Of a stretch of DNA of 64,000 nt, positions 50,077-59,824 are shown one piece after another. A program made the position numbers and the translations under genes. Every line of letters begins with the position of its first letter. The stretch's first letter is position 1. The notes under the pieces were generated by a model that had not been told where the DNA came from, searched no databases, and saw only the letters and a list, made by a program, of their open reading frames with translations. Source of the DNA: Marasmius tenuissimus (Eukaryota > Basidiomycota > Agaricomycetes > Agaricales > Marasmiaceae); contig JAQOTA010000062.1 in the NCBI GenBank assembly GCA_029532415.1, positions 372,001 through 436,000 on the forward strand, given 5' to 3'.

Positions 50077-51627
50077 GACACAATGTTGGAATCCAAAGTC
50101 ATGTTCCGGAAAGGATCATGAAGTAAAGAGAAACATAAAGCAGATTCTGAGGCTTGGAATCTCCAGAAGGTGGATAGAAACCTTCGGAAAGCCCAGAACT
50201 GGCATGGATGTAGCACATGGCAACAGTATCCTCCTTACGCTTGTTTCGCACCTACACTCATTGATAGTGAATGTTCTGGTGTCCACCATGGATGATGGTG
50301 GGGCTCTTGAAAGAGCAGGGCCCTACTGCTGGATGACGTCCAATGATGCCTGTGGCCAACCAGCAGGCATGTAGCTGATCTGATCAGTGGCAAGCATGTA
50401 TATTCCAGCCTGTAAATGGTCACAGAAAGCTTGTGATGGAGCAGTCCTGCCTCGTGTTGCTCTATGAACACATTTTTTTTTTGTAAACCTATTCTTGAGT
50501 ATGATCATCCTCTCTCTCTCTCTCTCTCTCTCCAAGGGCCAGACTGGGGTAGGGAAGGGAATTCTGAGTTTAAGAAACAAGAGGTCGGTCTTTTCCACTG
50601 CAATCCAAATTCAGTGATGATCAAGTGAACGTCGCACATTTTAGGATGATAACCCTACTGACCATTTAAGGTATCTTTGAATGCAGAGTCACAAACAAAG
50701 TTTGAGCCTCAAGATTGGTCCCAGATTGGAGATCAGTACTCTGACAGCTAACTTCGCATTCATAGGCTGCCCTCAGAAATTGGCCACTAACAAACCCTTT
50801 TCCAACTCCACGCCTCCCCACTCACAAATGACCTTTCCTTCTCTCAGAGCTCACGCGTCAGATTGTGGTCCTCGGTGGGTGTCGTAGATAATATCACCGT
50901 GAGGTGGGAGTGGTTTTGTCTGCAGGCAAATTCTTGTACCGGCCCACAATTATGAAGTTAGCTGGGGAAAAGACTGTATGCTTTCAACAGAAGTTCGTGA
51001 TATATTCATAGGGTCCAATTTGCATGTTAGTGAGTTGATGTCTGTAAGCAATGATACGCTACAAGGGGAAGGTTCATGATTGGAACGTTGCAATCCTTTA
51101 GGAAACCCGCACAATCTCAGGGTATTTGGCAGTAAAAACGTTGGCTGATTGGTTTTATCTTTGGAATGTCTCATGATTATCCTTACCGCACACGCCAAAC
51201 AGTTTCAATGTATCAGTAAAGCCTGCCTTATGCACATGATTCTCTATCGATGAGGAATTCACCAAACTTACATCGATTCGAACGGATATGAAGTATCCTG
51301 CTTGATACGCTCAGATAGTAAACAAACCCCAAATAAAAGATGATTCTCATGGGCCCCTTCAACAGAGGCTCCAAACTCTTCAGTTCACCACCACTCCTCT
51401 TTGCTTGCATTTGTCGCTGTGACCCTTCTCGTACCGTGACTATTAGTCTCTAATACGGTTCAGGTCAATTCAATCATTTCGCCAGCTACTCCATTGTCAC
51501 ATCAGGAACTGACAGGCAGAAAGTTGAATCTTCTAGGTCGCAGACTTCACAATTTCCAACAGTATTATGTACCTATAACCTACATAGCACGCATTGTTCC
51601 ATATTGGTGCCAGGTCAGCCAATTAGT
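50077..51627. other. Intergenic, no recognisable gene; TC microsatellite at 50511-50532
   Basis: A run of eleven TC units is present, preceded by a T10 tract near 50473. Open frames are short and unconvincing. Confidence 0.5.
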
Positions 51628-51635
51628 TATATAAG
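51628..51635 (+). promoter_or_regulatory. TATA box of the MDP-1-like gene
   Basis: TATATAAG lies about 65 bases before the ATG at 51700, and AGCCAAT occurs ten bases further upstream. Confidence 0.55.
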
Positions 51636-51699
51636 GAGTCTTTTGCGGTTCAGAGCGTTCCTCATCTCAATTTTCTCAGTCCCACTGTAGTATCACGCA

Positions 51700-52433
51700 A
51701 TGCGGCCACCATTCCCAAAGCTCATTGCTCTCGACACAGAGTGAGGCTCTCAGACTTTTCTCTACAGCTGTTGGTTCTGATACTGATTTGCAGTGGTATG
51801 ATCTTCACTGGTCAGCTTGACCGAGCTGTTTGGGGAACAGATCTGGATAACATCATCTGCGTGGTTAACAAGCTCACCATTGAGGACAAAAAGTGAGTGT
51901 ACGCAGTAACTTTCCCTCCGTAAAAAATGACTGATAGCTCGTTTTTCCACTAGCAACCGCAACACCAAGATCAAAATGGGCTCTGATATTCCCAGGATTG
52001 TCAACAATATCCTCAACAACAGTGCCTCCCTTGTGATCATGTCACGAGGTACTAGCGAGGCCCTGTGCATACATTTTCAATGCGACACAAGGTGCCATCT
52101 GAACGGCATGTTGAACAGATGTAACCAGGCATTGTACTTTTTCCATGCCAAAGATCCCGAGTCCGGGAAAAGAAAACCAATCATCGAGCTAGTGTGCTAC
52201 AACGAAGCCGTTGATGGTTGGTGTGGACCTGTTGAAATTAAGGAGACTGATCACATATCCTCTGTAAATAGAACAAAAGTCGAACACCTTCAAGCAAATC
52301 CATGGGCAGTCCAACTACGACTACACCGACATGGTCAGCGCATCTATGATCTGGCTATCCTCAGGGAAACTGATCTGACCTGATTTACAGGTTCTCTTCG
52401 ACGACAAGGCTCCAAAAGATGTCAGCAATCTTA
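51700..52433 (+). CDS. Magnesium-dependent phosphatase-1-like (HAD acid phosphatase), 3' truncated
   Basis: Exons 51700-51740, 51794-51892, 51954-52216, 52272-52333 and 52391-52433 join in frame. The start is MRPPFPKLIALDTDG, where the first intron splits the HAD nucleophile motif DTDG. Then come IRMYNDI-like KIKMGSDIPRIVNNIL, the Ser motif IMSRGTSEAL, KPIIELVCYNEAVDE and the metal-binding VLFDDKAPKDVSNL. This order matches MDP-1 acid phosphatases (Acid_PPase family), which act on phosphotyrosine, glycated or small phosphates. The next donor GTATGT at 52434 is present, but the expected last exon (a conserved LGVT-type segment) is missing; repeat S starts within about 50 bases. It is therefore probably a truncated gene. 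Confidence 0.75.
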
Positions 52434-52477
52434 GTATGTGTCCTTTGTCTCATAGCATTGTAGCGTTGCCAACGGTC

Positions 52478-52945
52478 CAGCTCAAGCCGTGGCTGAGCTG
52501 CCCCCAAGCTGAGCCGAGCCAGACCGGACCTAAAAACAGCTCCACATAAGCTGTGTCAATGGCTCGGCCTGTTGAATCTGTGGACTATAATTAGATCCCA
52601 GTATATCTGAAGTCCTGGTTCATACTTCCCACCATTGCATTATGCAGGACAATGCATTCGCTATTGTTCTATTCTTCATTGTTCACTATGCTCATATGTA
52701 CAATTTCTATTGACGTCCTTATATGGTATTTACTATTGTCTCTACATGTATATAAGCTTGTAGTTCTCTACTTGAATCTACAGTGTGCTTGAGCTTCTAT
52801 GTCTCGCCTCTATCTCTCTAAACTCCTCTCTGGTAAGTAGTAGTGTAGCCATGTTGTAGTCCTCTGTGCTAGGTGTCATGCCAGCTCATCACGGCCTGGC
52901 TCAGCTCAGGAACCAGCTCAGCTGGCTTCAAGCTGTTGATTTTTC
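52478..52945 (-). repeat. Repeat S, copy 2
   Basis: It starts GCTCAAGCCGTGGCTGAGC and ends GCTCAGCTGGCTTCAAGCTG, with GGCTCGGCCTG and GAGCCGAGCCAG inside; the complement matches copy 1 at 43028-43167. It lies where the last exon of the phosphatase gene should be. Confidence 0.5.
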
Positions 52946-53286
52946 CTCAACTTTTTTTTTGTCCCCCAGTGGTTCTATTGTATTCTATTCACATATTTTG
53001 ACAATCTAGTGTTGTAATTACTGTTGTACATGTTGGTTTAGAGTGTAAAACACATGTGTTTCAGCCCAATTGTCAAATGCCTGCAGACAGTGCCTGCCTA
53101 TTCTCAACCCTAACCCAAACATATCTGGCCAGATATGACAGTGACAGCCGAGATGACAACAATAACAATGACCAGCATTCCTTTTTTCCTTTTTTCTACA
53201 CCCTGTGGTTCATAATCACCCTTTGTTTGATTTTTGAGAGTATATTAAGCATATGCAATTTTTACAATATTTTCATGGCTCAAGCC
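52946..53286. other. Spacer; last five bases (AAGCC) are a target repeat of solo LTR X
   Basis: No gene is visible. AAGCC at 53282-53286 is the complement of GGCTT at 43163-43167. Confidence 0.5.
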
Positions 53287-53742
53287 TGTTGAACATGATG
53301 GATATCATGTGATACATATTGACGTATTGTTTACGCATCACACTATTTATAGAGCTACGCCTCTAGGAACACTTGCGCTCTCATGCAAGAATATATCTAC
53401 GTAGTTATTGCTTCACAAATGACACTGTAGATATCTACTATGTATGTAGTTACATCAAGTATGATGCTTATAGTCCAAAGTGCAAGGCACAACGGACGAG
53501 AGACTCATTAGTATTGGCTAAATACCTACTTCTAGTAGTAGTTTCATAGTATTGTAATTACTCTTACATGTACAGAAACTTGTGTATAAAAGCTGGTATT
53601 CCAAGGCCTTAAGCCTTAGGACAATCTACTCGATTACCACCTCTTCACAAGCATCTCAAGTCTACAAGAACACTCTGTGTATTACCCATGTGAGGTTTAC
53701 TTTGTTATACCCACTGTGCACTTTAACTATGCTGGCTCAACA
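53287..53742 (-). repeat. Solo LTR X, right copy (456 bp)
   Basis: It is the inverted mate of 43168-43623, running TGTTGAACATG to GGCTCAACA on the plus strand. CCGCA follows at 53743-53747, the complement of TGCGG at 43624-43628, while AAGCC precedes it. The target repeats are thus exchanged between the two copies. Confidence 0.8.
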
Positions 53743-54888
53743 CCGCATATCCTTGTTCCATAGGTTCAAGGACGTGGGCATACTTGGGAACACCAAGACG
53801 GTTGGCAAGACATCCCAGGATCAGTCCACAGGATGTACAACGGATGGAGTATCAGGAACGATGGGGGGTGAGAAGATGGACAAATGAGAGAGGGACGCAA
53901 TATGAGGATGACCCTTGTGGGAGGAGTCACCCTTGTTGTCCTGAGAATCACCCTTCTTCTTCCTGCCATGTCGGTTGTTCTTCTTCTTCTGGTCGTTGTC
54001 ATTCTTAGACTGGTTTTTATTGTTAGACAACAACGAAGGAGGATTGGACTGCTGGTTAAACTTCGGGTTCTTGTCCTTCTTCTTGACAGAAGAGATGCAC
54101 GATGCGAGAGGAGCGGGTTTCTGGGCTTCGTAGTGGTTAATGAAGGCATCACAAGCCACTTCAAAAGTAAGTTCAGCTGGCGAGTTACCATTGGTAGCGA
54201 ATTCACGAGTGTTGGCTCATGACTGTGGAATGATTGAGAGGAGGAGCATGACTCTGACAAGCGTAGGAAGATCGATCTGAGCTTCAGTGAGCTGGCCGAA
54301 TAGGAGTTCGAGTTTGGCAATCTCAGGAACAGGGTTACCACCGGACAAACAAAACTCCATGACCAACTTGAAGTCAGCCCAAACAGACACAGAAGTCTGT
54401 TGACCATAACGAGCCTTGATCTTCTCCCAAGTGTTCCAAGCTGTATCATCATCCTCGATAATACTCTGCACGGCAATGGTAGTGGTGGCACGTAGTGCAC
54501 CCATGGCCTTGAATTCATACTTCTTCCAACGTCGATTATCCTTTTCATACCTGATAAGATTCTTCTCATACCTCTCCAAAGCGTTAGCATACTGCTCCAG
54601 GTCCTTAGCATACTGCTGCATCTGAGCGTCAGTAGGAGAGACCGTCTCCGTACGTGTAGTTGCTTCAGTTGTAGTTGTAGCAGCAACAGTGACAGTGCGA
54701 GTAGTTGCTTTCGGTTCAGTTGGTTCAGTAGGTTTCTCAGGTTCATCAGGTTCAGGATCGTTGTTGGTGTAGTGGTCGTAGAAATCGTTGATTATGGCAT
54801 AGGTACCAAGACCCTTGGACCACTTGTGCCAGTTGACACCGCTAAAGACCTCAACGGTGGGGATAAGGGTGGACATAACAGGAGCCAT
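53743..54888 (-). pseudogene. Ty1/copia gag, separated from its pol
   Basis: From ATG at 54888 the frame reads MAPVMSTLIPTVEVFSGVNW, then a long Glu/Lys/Tyr-rich coil, QSIIEDDDTAWNTWEKIKAR and SVWADFKLVMEFCLSGG, typical of copia Gag (UBN2-like). An in-frame TGA at 54217 follows SIIPQ. The frame continues to ACDAFINHYEAQKPAP and a Lys/Asn-rich basic tail in place of a clear zinc knuckle, and ends at CCGCA beside solo LTR X. The matching pol start is at 43624. Confidence 0.78.
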
Positions 54889-55204
54889 AGCAATCTGGAG
54901 TAATAAAACAACAATTAGCATAGGTTCATCATCATAGGCAATGATAAAAGAAATCACTGCACGGTCAACGGCGATAGCCATCGATCGTTGTTGAGGACAC
55001 AGTCCACCATTGTCAAACATCAATGAAGATGTCAACTTCACAGGTCCAGAACCAGTGTTAACGGTCTGCCAATCACAACAGCGATTAAGCAGTCACGATG
55101 GTTATCAAGTGCAACGACCCCAATAGCGCATCATCATAGGCAGCACACAATAAAGGTGCACATCCTAGAGAGCTGCCATCGCAGGGCACATCAATAGGGC
55201 ACTG

Positions 55205-55216
55205 GGGCCCATAACC
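55205..55216 (-). promoter_or_regulatory. Copia primer-binding site, initiator-tRNA half type
   Basis: Directly inside the 5' LTR the minus strand reads GGTTATGGGCCC. This is complementary, with one mismatch, to the anticodon arm of initiator methionine tRNA (GGGCTCATAACC), the priming mode known for Drosophila copia. Confidence 0.6.
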
Positions 55217-55474
55217 TGTTGAGGCAGAGGTCCTGCCCACGCAGTGGCAGCATGGGACAGACTAGCTCACCTGGAGATAGGCTTAGAGGCAGCAACGAGA
55301 GTAGTAAAAGTACTGGTATCGCATGTAGATATAGAGCTACTTATATACTATACAGAGGTGGCTGTATCTTCTATAACAGGAGTGACTAGGAATAGCATAG
55401 ATCATAGTGAAATGATTGAAGCATATATGCAGCCCAATACAACAGTCCATATATCCGGTAGTCCAGATTCAACA
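55217..55474 (-). repeat. Copia 5' LTR (258 bp)
   Basis: On the minus strand it runs TGTTGAATC to CCTCAACA and matches 47484-47740 with scattered transitions. Confidence 0.8.
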
Positions 55475-55486
55475 GGAAGTCCATGG

Positions 55487-56037
55487 TGTAGTTAAAAGTA
55501 CACACGGAACAAAACCAGGAGCTCCGACCTTGACAGCCAGTTGCCTTTTTGAGCCATGATGACAATAAATGCTTACAAAGTGCGATTATAGCATTTTTGC
55601 TGCCAAACTGGCACTAATATAGTTTAATTACTACCATACAAAGTAATTCCAGTTGAATTGTGAAAGTCACATAGTTGAATTACATGCTATATACATGCCT
55701 TATGACCTCACTAACCCTAGGACCTATCGCACTATATAACCCTTGACCTCCGATCTGTACTATGTCATGCACAGTAGTTAATCTCCACTTTTACAATCTT
55801 ACTTACTCATTTCTCATGCCCTATGCCTCTATCTCCATTTCGTCATATGTACTTACAGATTAGATATCTGGACTCTGTAGTTCACTCTACAGTATATAAG
55901 TTCTCTCTCGTCCTGTATAATCATCATTCTACTTTTCTCTCTTCTATGTTGAGCCCTAGCTCCAACTTACTCTTCACTACTTGTCAACTCCGCTCTTCTG
56001 GTAAAACTCGATACTCTTCACCGTTACTCGCGACTCA
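55487..56037 (+). repeat. Candidate solo LTR (551 bp)
   Basis: The block starts TGTAGTT and ends GACTCA, has a TATA-like CTATATAACCC near 55733 followed by a CT-rich leader, and is flanked by CATGG (55482-55486) and CATGA (56038-56042). No second copy is in the window, so this is tentative. Confidence 0.35.
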
Positions 56038-56084
56038 CATGATGCAACATTATAAGTGTACCCATGGTGCAAGGATAAATGATG

Positions 56085-56960
56085 GATTTACGTCACAAGC
56101 TCCAAATCTGTAACCATGTGAAAGGGTGGCGCGTTCACCTCCTGCTTCACGGACAGATACATGTTACGAATCTACCCACTATTCTTCACTTTCCTGGTCC
56201 CTTGGTCAACATCCCTTTGTTTCCACTGCTTTTCACACAGATACAGGTCCCAGCATCACTGTATGATCCCCATTTCATTCTATGATGTTCCATATCATTC
56301 TTTCCTTGATACATTGCTACCTGTGTTCTTCACTGATGTGTACATGGTCCCCTTTGATCAAATCCATAGATACATCATTTATCCCTTTGCAGCTCATTCC
56401 CATGATCATTGTACAGCTTGGGACTGTCATATATACTCATGGTCACTTTTAGATAGTTCCCCAGCTTGTCCATTTCGTCCATACCGCTTGCCTAGCTTGT
56501 GCTATGTTGAGGGTGTACTTGCTCAATAACTATCTCTTTCACCCTTGATCCCTAGTCCCAGATTGGATGGCCTGAGAGGTTCCCAGTCACAGAGGCTGTT
56601 CATGACAATACAAGACCCTTCAATCAACTGTGATATGATGCAGCTGGGCTTGTATCACCCTTGGCAAAAGAAATGAAGAACCTTCGAATATGTATCAGGC
56701 AAGATACAAGGCACCGTGCCACTGTACTTCACTGAATTGACACAAGCTTGCCAGTTGACCGTAATCTGGCGCTACCACAATTTGGATTCAATCCAATCAC
56801 CATCTTCTGCCTAGCTTCTGACTTATGCAAGGTTTCGCACTTGTATCAAGGAGAAAACTTAAGTCGGCCCATCAATCTTGCTTTGACCACAGCATGCACA
56901 GGGCTGGTGCAGGAGTAGTCAAGACATGTGTGTGATGCATCACATTGGTATTGTCCATCA
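56085..56960 (+). repeat. Decayed copy of the decarboxylase upstream region
   Basis: GAACCTTCGAATATGTATCAGGCAAG near 56680 and CTTATGCAAGGTTTCGCACTTG near 56831 match the region before the decarboxylase pseudogene at 15705-15960, in the same order. About 400 bases of unrelated sequence (56150-56540) are inserted between the first two blocks. Most differences are C-to-T or G-to-A, often at former CpG. No decarboxylase coding part follows. Confidence 0.55.
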
Positions 56961-58250
56961 ATTGCAGTTTTCTGCAAGGCTAGCCACCAGCTTCATGATT
57001 CCACTGCATATGATGCATATAAGGGCATAGCTGCTTGCCCAGTGCTTGCTTGCAAAAGTGAAGACAAAACCGCTCCAGAGTTGAAGGTATGTTTAGCCAC
57101 TTGCAAGCTTGGATAGGTCCCAGGTGTGGTGTCCAGTATGTAGTGCAGGACACATCTACTCCTCCTTTGCCACACACAAGTTCTCCCGGAAAAGTAGGAC
57201 AAGCTATAATTAAACCACCCCAGGCTATACCTGGGCATAATTAAACAGGTTTAAACAAGCCCAGAGGCATTCTATGGCATTTGCTACCTACTATACACAC
57301 TATCTAGTTTATCAGTAGAATTAAACAAAGGTATTTAAAAACGAACGGGCAGAAAGATGTTACTGGTTTAGACCACCGCATTGTCAGGTTTAAACACAGT
57401 TGTTTAACCCGACACATGAGGCATTGAACCAGGTGTTTAAACCCGCCTGTAGCCTATAAAACAAAACGAATTGAGCTGCAGCTGTGGAGAAGGTTAAACT
57501 CTCACCAAATGTCAGCTGTAGGACAGCTGTTTAAACAGGCAACATATCCAGGCCGGGAGACCACTGTTAGTGACTCAAACATGAAAGACTACTAAGCCGA
57601 TATAGTCAGAGATCAGGCTAAGTGAACAAAACACAGGAGGAGACTGACTGTAGGTTGTTCCTGGAGCCACAAAGCTGTGGATATCTTCATGATGGGTTAA
57701 CAAATATAAGAGAAATAATTAGCCATAGTCTCACCAACATTGTAGGTATTCTCCGACCAGCCCAACACAGCCTAACCTATTACCCCAGCCTTTACGATAA
57801 TTGAGATGAAGGGACCTTTATACTGCCACAGTTAGCGGGACGCTGGAGAACCACTCACCAGTCAGCATACAGGACAGCACTTGATAACAGATGGAAGCTG
57901 ATAGGGAAAAGCTAGAAGATGCCGGTTACTGTTGCTATGCCTTGGATTTATGGTCAATGCTTGGTCGGAGGTTTCTCAAAGCTGGGTGATTTCGGTGGTG
58001 GTGGTTTTGGAGTGAGCTGGCATAATTTGCTTCTGTTTGCCCGTCAGTTGATGACATGTGAATTTTCTGGGAGTATGGGCGTCTATGAATCCATTCAAGT
58101 CAGGCGAGCAATGACACAACAAGAGAATCACAATTAATTGAGCTGAGTATTATCAAAAGAAAAGCTACTGTTAAGTTGGCTTCGGGGGAAAAATCTTGCT
58201 GGATCATCTGGTCGGAGTACAGACGCAGCCTAAGAGGGTCGGGGTGGGCA
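56961..58250. repeat. Non-coding tract with a GTTTAAAC motif cluster (57205-57545)
   Basis: GTTTAAAC occurs near 57247, 57390, 57436 and 57531, with several ATTAAACA and GTTTAACC variants between. A hairpin CCCAGGCTATACCTGGG lies near 57220. No gene is recognised; the motif crowding resembles subterminal regions of DNA transposons. Confidence 0.4.
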
Positions 58251-58269
58251 CATTCCTGTAGATTAGGAG

Positions 58270-59335
58270 TCTGATGACGCGTAGCACGATGGCGAGATTC
58301 CCGGGATGTGGGAGGGCATCACTACCCTGAGCACGTTTCTGTGTACTTGTGGATCTGCTTGCATGTATGGGGCCATTATTTGGGTGTGCTTGCGAAGGTA
58401 TAGGGTGAAGGCGTCACTCGCCCAGTGACCTTTAAATGACTTCTATGGGGATTCCTTGCACTAGGTATTCGAGAGTCGAACCGATTTGGATGCTGTGAAG
58501 TAGAAGTGGGTCAAGTTCTGCTTTGGTGAAAGCTTTCTTGAGCCGTTTCTGGAAGGCGTCTCTTGTAAGGGGTCAAAAGGAGTTCCAATGCTTGTAGGAG
58601 AACAGGTGGGAGTCTTGTGGAGGGTCGTTGACTGTGAAATGGTTGTTCAGGGCCGATTTGGGGTCCACATTGTGTTGCTGTTCCACCCAGTAGATGTTCT
58701 TGCTGTGAATGGAACACTTGGTGTGGGGTATGAAAATATTGGTCCGCGGTAGTCCGTTGCGGTCTAATGTTTCAGAGAGTCCGAGTGTTTGACATGTATG
58801 TTGGGGTCAAAGGAGGTTAGGTTTCGTATGGTGCATTCTCCAGTCCGTGCACAGCCCCAGAACAGACACAAAAGGCAAGCTCATACTGCTGCATTGAGTG
58901 GTGTGGAGAGGTCAAGGGTTGTTCTGATGGCCCTGAGTATGTCCATTGTGTAGGGGGCATGGGGCTTTTGAGAACTCATTGGAGGGGTGAGTTTCTCTGA
59001 TGCTCTAATGAGGGTGTCAATTTCGGATTGATTCACTCCCCAGCTGATTCTGTGGAGTATGTGCCACGCTCGAACACCTGCAACATAGTTGGATATTGTG
59101 GAGCTGGCGTATAGAGAGGCTAGAGTTGATATGAAAGAGGAGAGAAGGGTTTGGGATATAGGTGACTGTTGTTGTTTGGGGATGTCTTTGCTGTCGCAGT
59201 AGGAGTGGTATACAAGGAGTCCAGAACTGTAGACTTCCTTGGTCCCGTCGGTCCAAGCGTGGGCCATTGTACCGAGGATCTTCTTGAGGTTGTGGTGGGA
59301 TAGGGGGAGTGGGAGGTTGTGGTGGTCATTTGTGT
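58270..59335 (-). pseudogene. Tyrosine recombinase of a DIRS-type retroelement, decayed
   Basis: The N-terminal part reads MAHAWTDGTKEVYSSGLLVY, FISTLASLYASSTISNYVAG and VRAWHILHRISWGVN, the SAM-like core-binding domain of these recombinases. The catalytic part continues past a TGA near 58884 with WGCARTGECTIRNLTSFDP (first catalytic Arg) and, in shifted frames, HSIQIGSTLEYL, where the second Arg of the HxxR motif reads Gln, then GHWASDAFTLYLRKH. Several stops and frameshifts mark it as dead. It follows RT and RNase H on the same strand, the order of DIRS/Ngaro-type elements. Confidence 0.8.
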
Positions 59336-59439
59336 TTCTGGTCGTGTGATGTTTCCATTTGATGAGTCGTTCTTTGGCTTTGCAGAGCAGTCGTAGTTGT
59401 GTAACTCTTAGGGGGATTATGTTTCGGTTGGGGTGTATG

Positions 59440-59819
59440 TGTCAGCAATCACCAGTTCTGACCTGGTGACGTGTTGCACTAAGCTTTCAGACAACAAAGA
59501 ATGAGGCAAAGAATAGAGAACTCAATACTGGTGAGGAATAAACCAGCTCAAGACTGGGGAATACATGCAGAGTATCTACTTCTTATATTCTACTGAGAGG
59601 ACTACAGCGTGTGTCTACAGTGAGGTATGACATCAAGGTATGACATCGTGAAACAGTATCTGAAACAGGACCAACATGTGTCTACAGCATGTGGGTCCCT
59701 TCATGTATCTACCATGTGTCTATATGATAAGATATGAGTCATGTGAGGGATAAGATATAGATAAGATGGAAAATGATAAGATAAGGAGAAAAGATAAGAT
59801 AGGAGGGAAATTCATGACA
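59440..59819. mobile_element. Solo LTR inserted in the DIRS-type element (380 bp)
   Basis: It runs TGTCAGC to CATGACA and is flanked by GTATG at 59435-59439 and 59820-59824, a perfect 5-bp target duplication. It separates the RNase H part from the recombinase part. Many GATAAGATA units lie near its right end. Confidence 0.75.
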
Positions 59820-59824
59820 GTATG

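Noticed and set aside
52217..52271. Frameshift in the phosphatase-like gene
   Set aside because: A GTTGGT...AATAG intron explains it and joins NEAVDE to the FKQIHG segment in frame.
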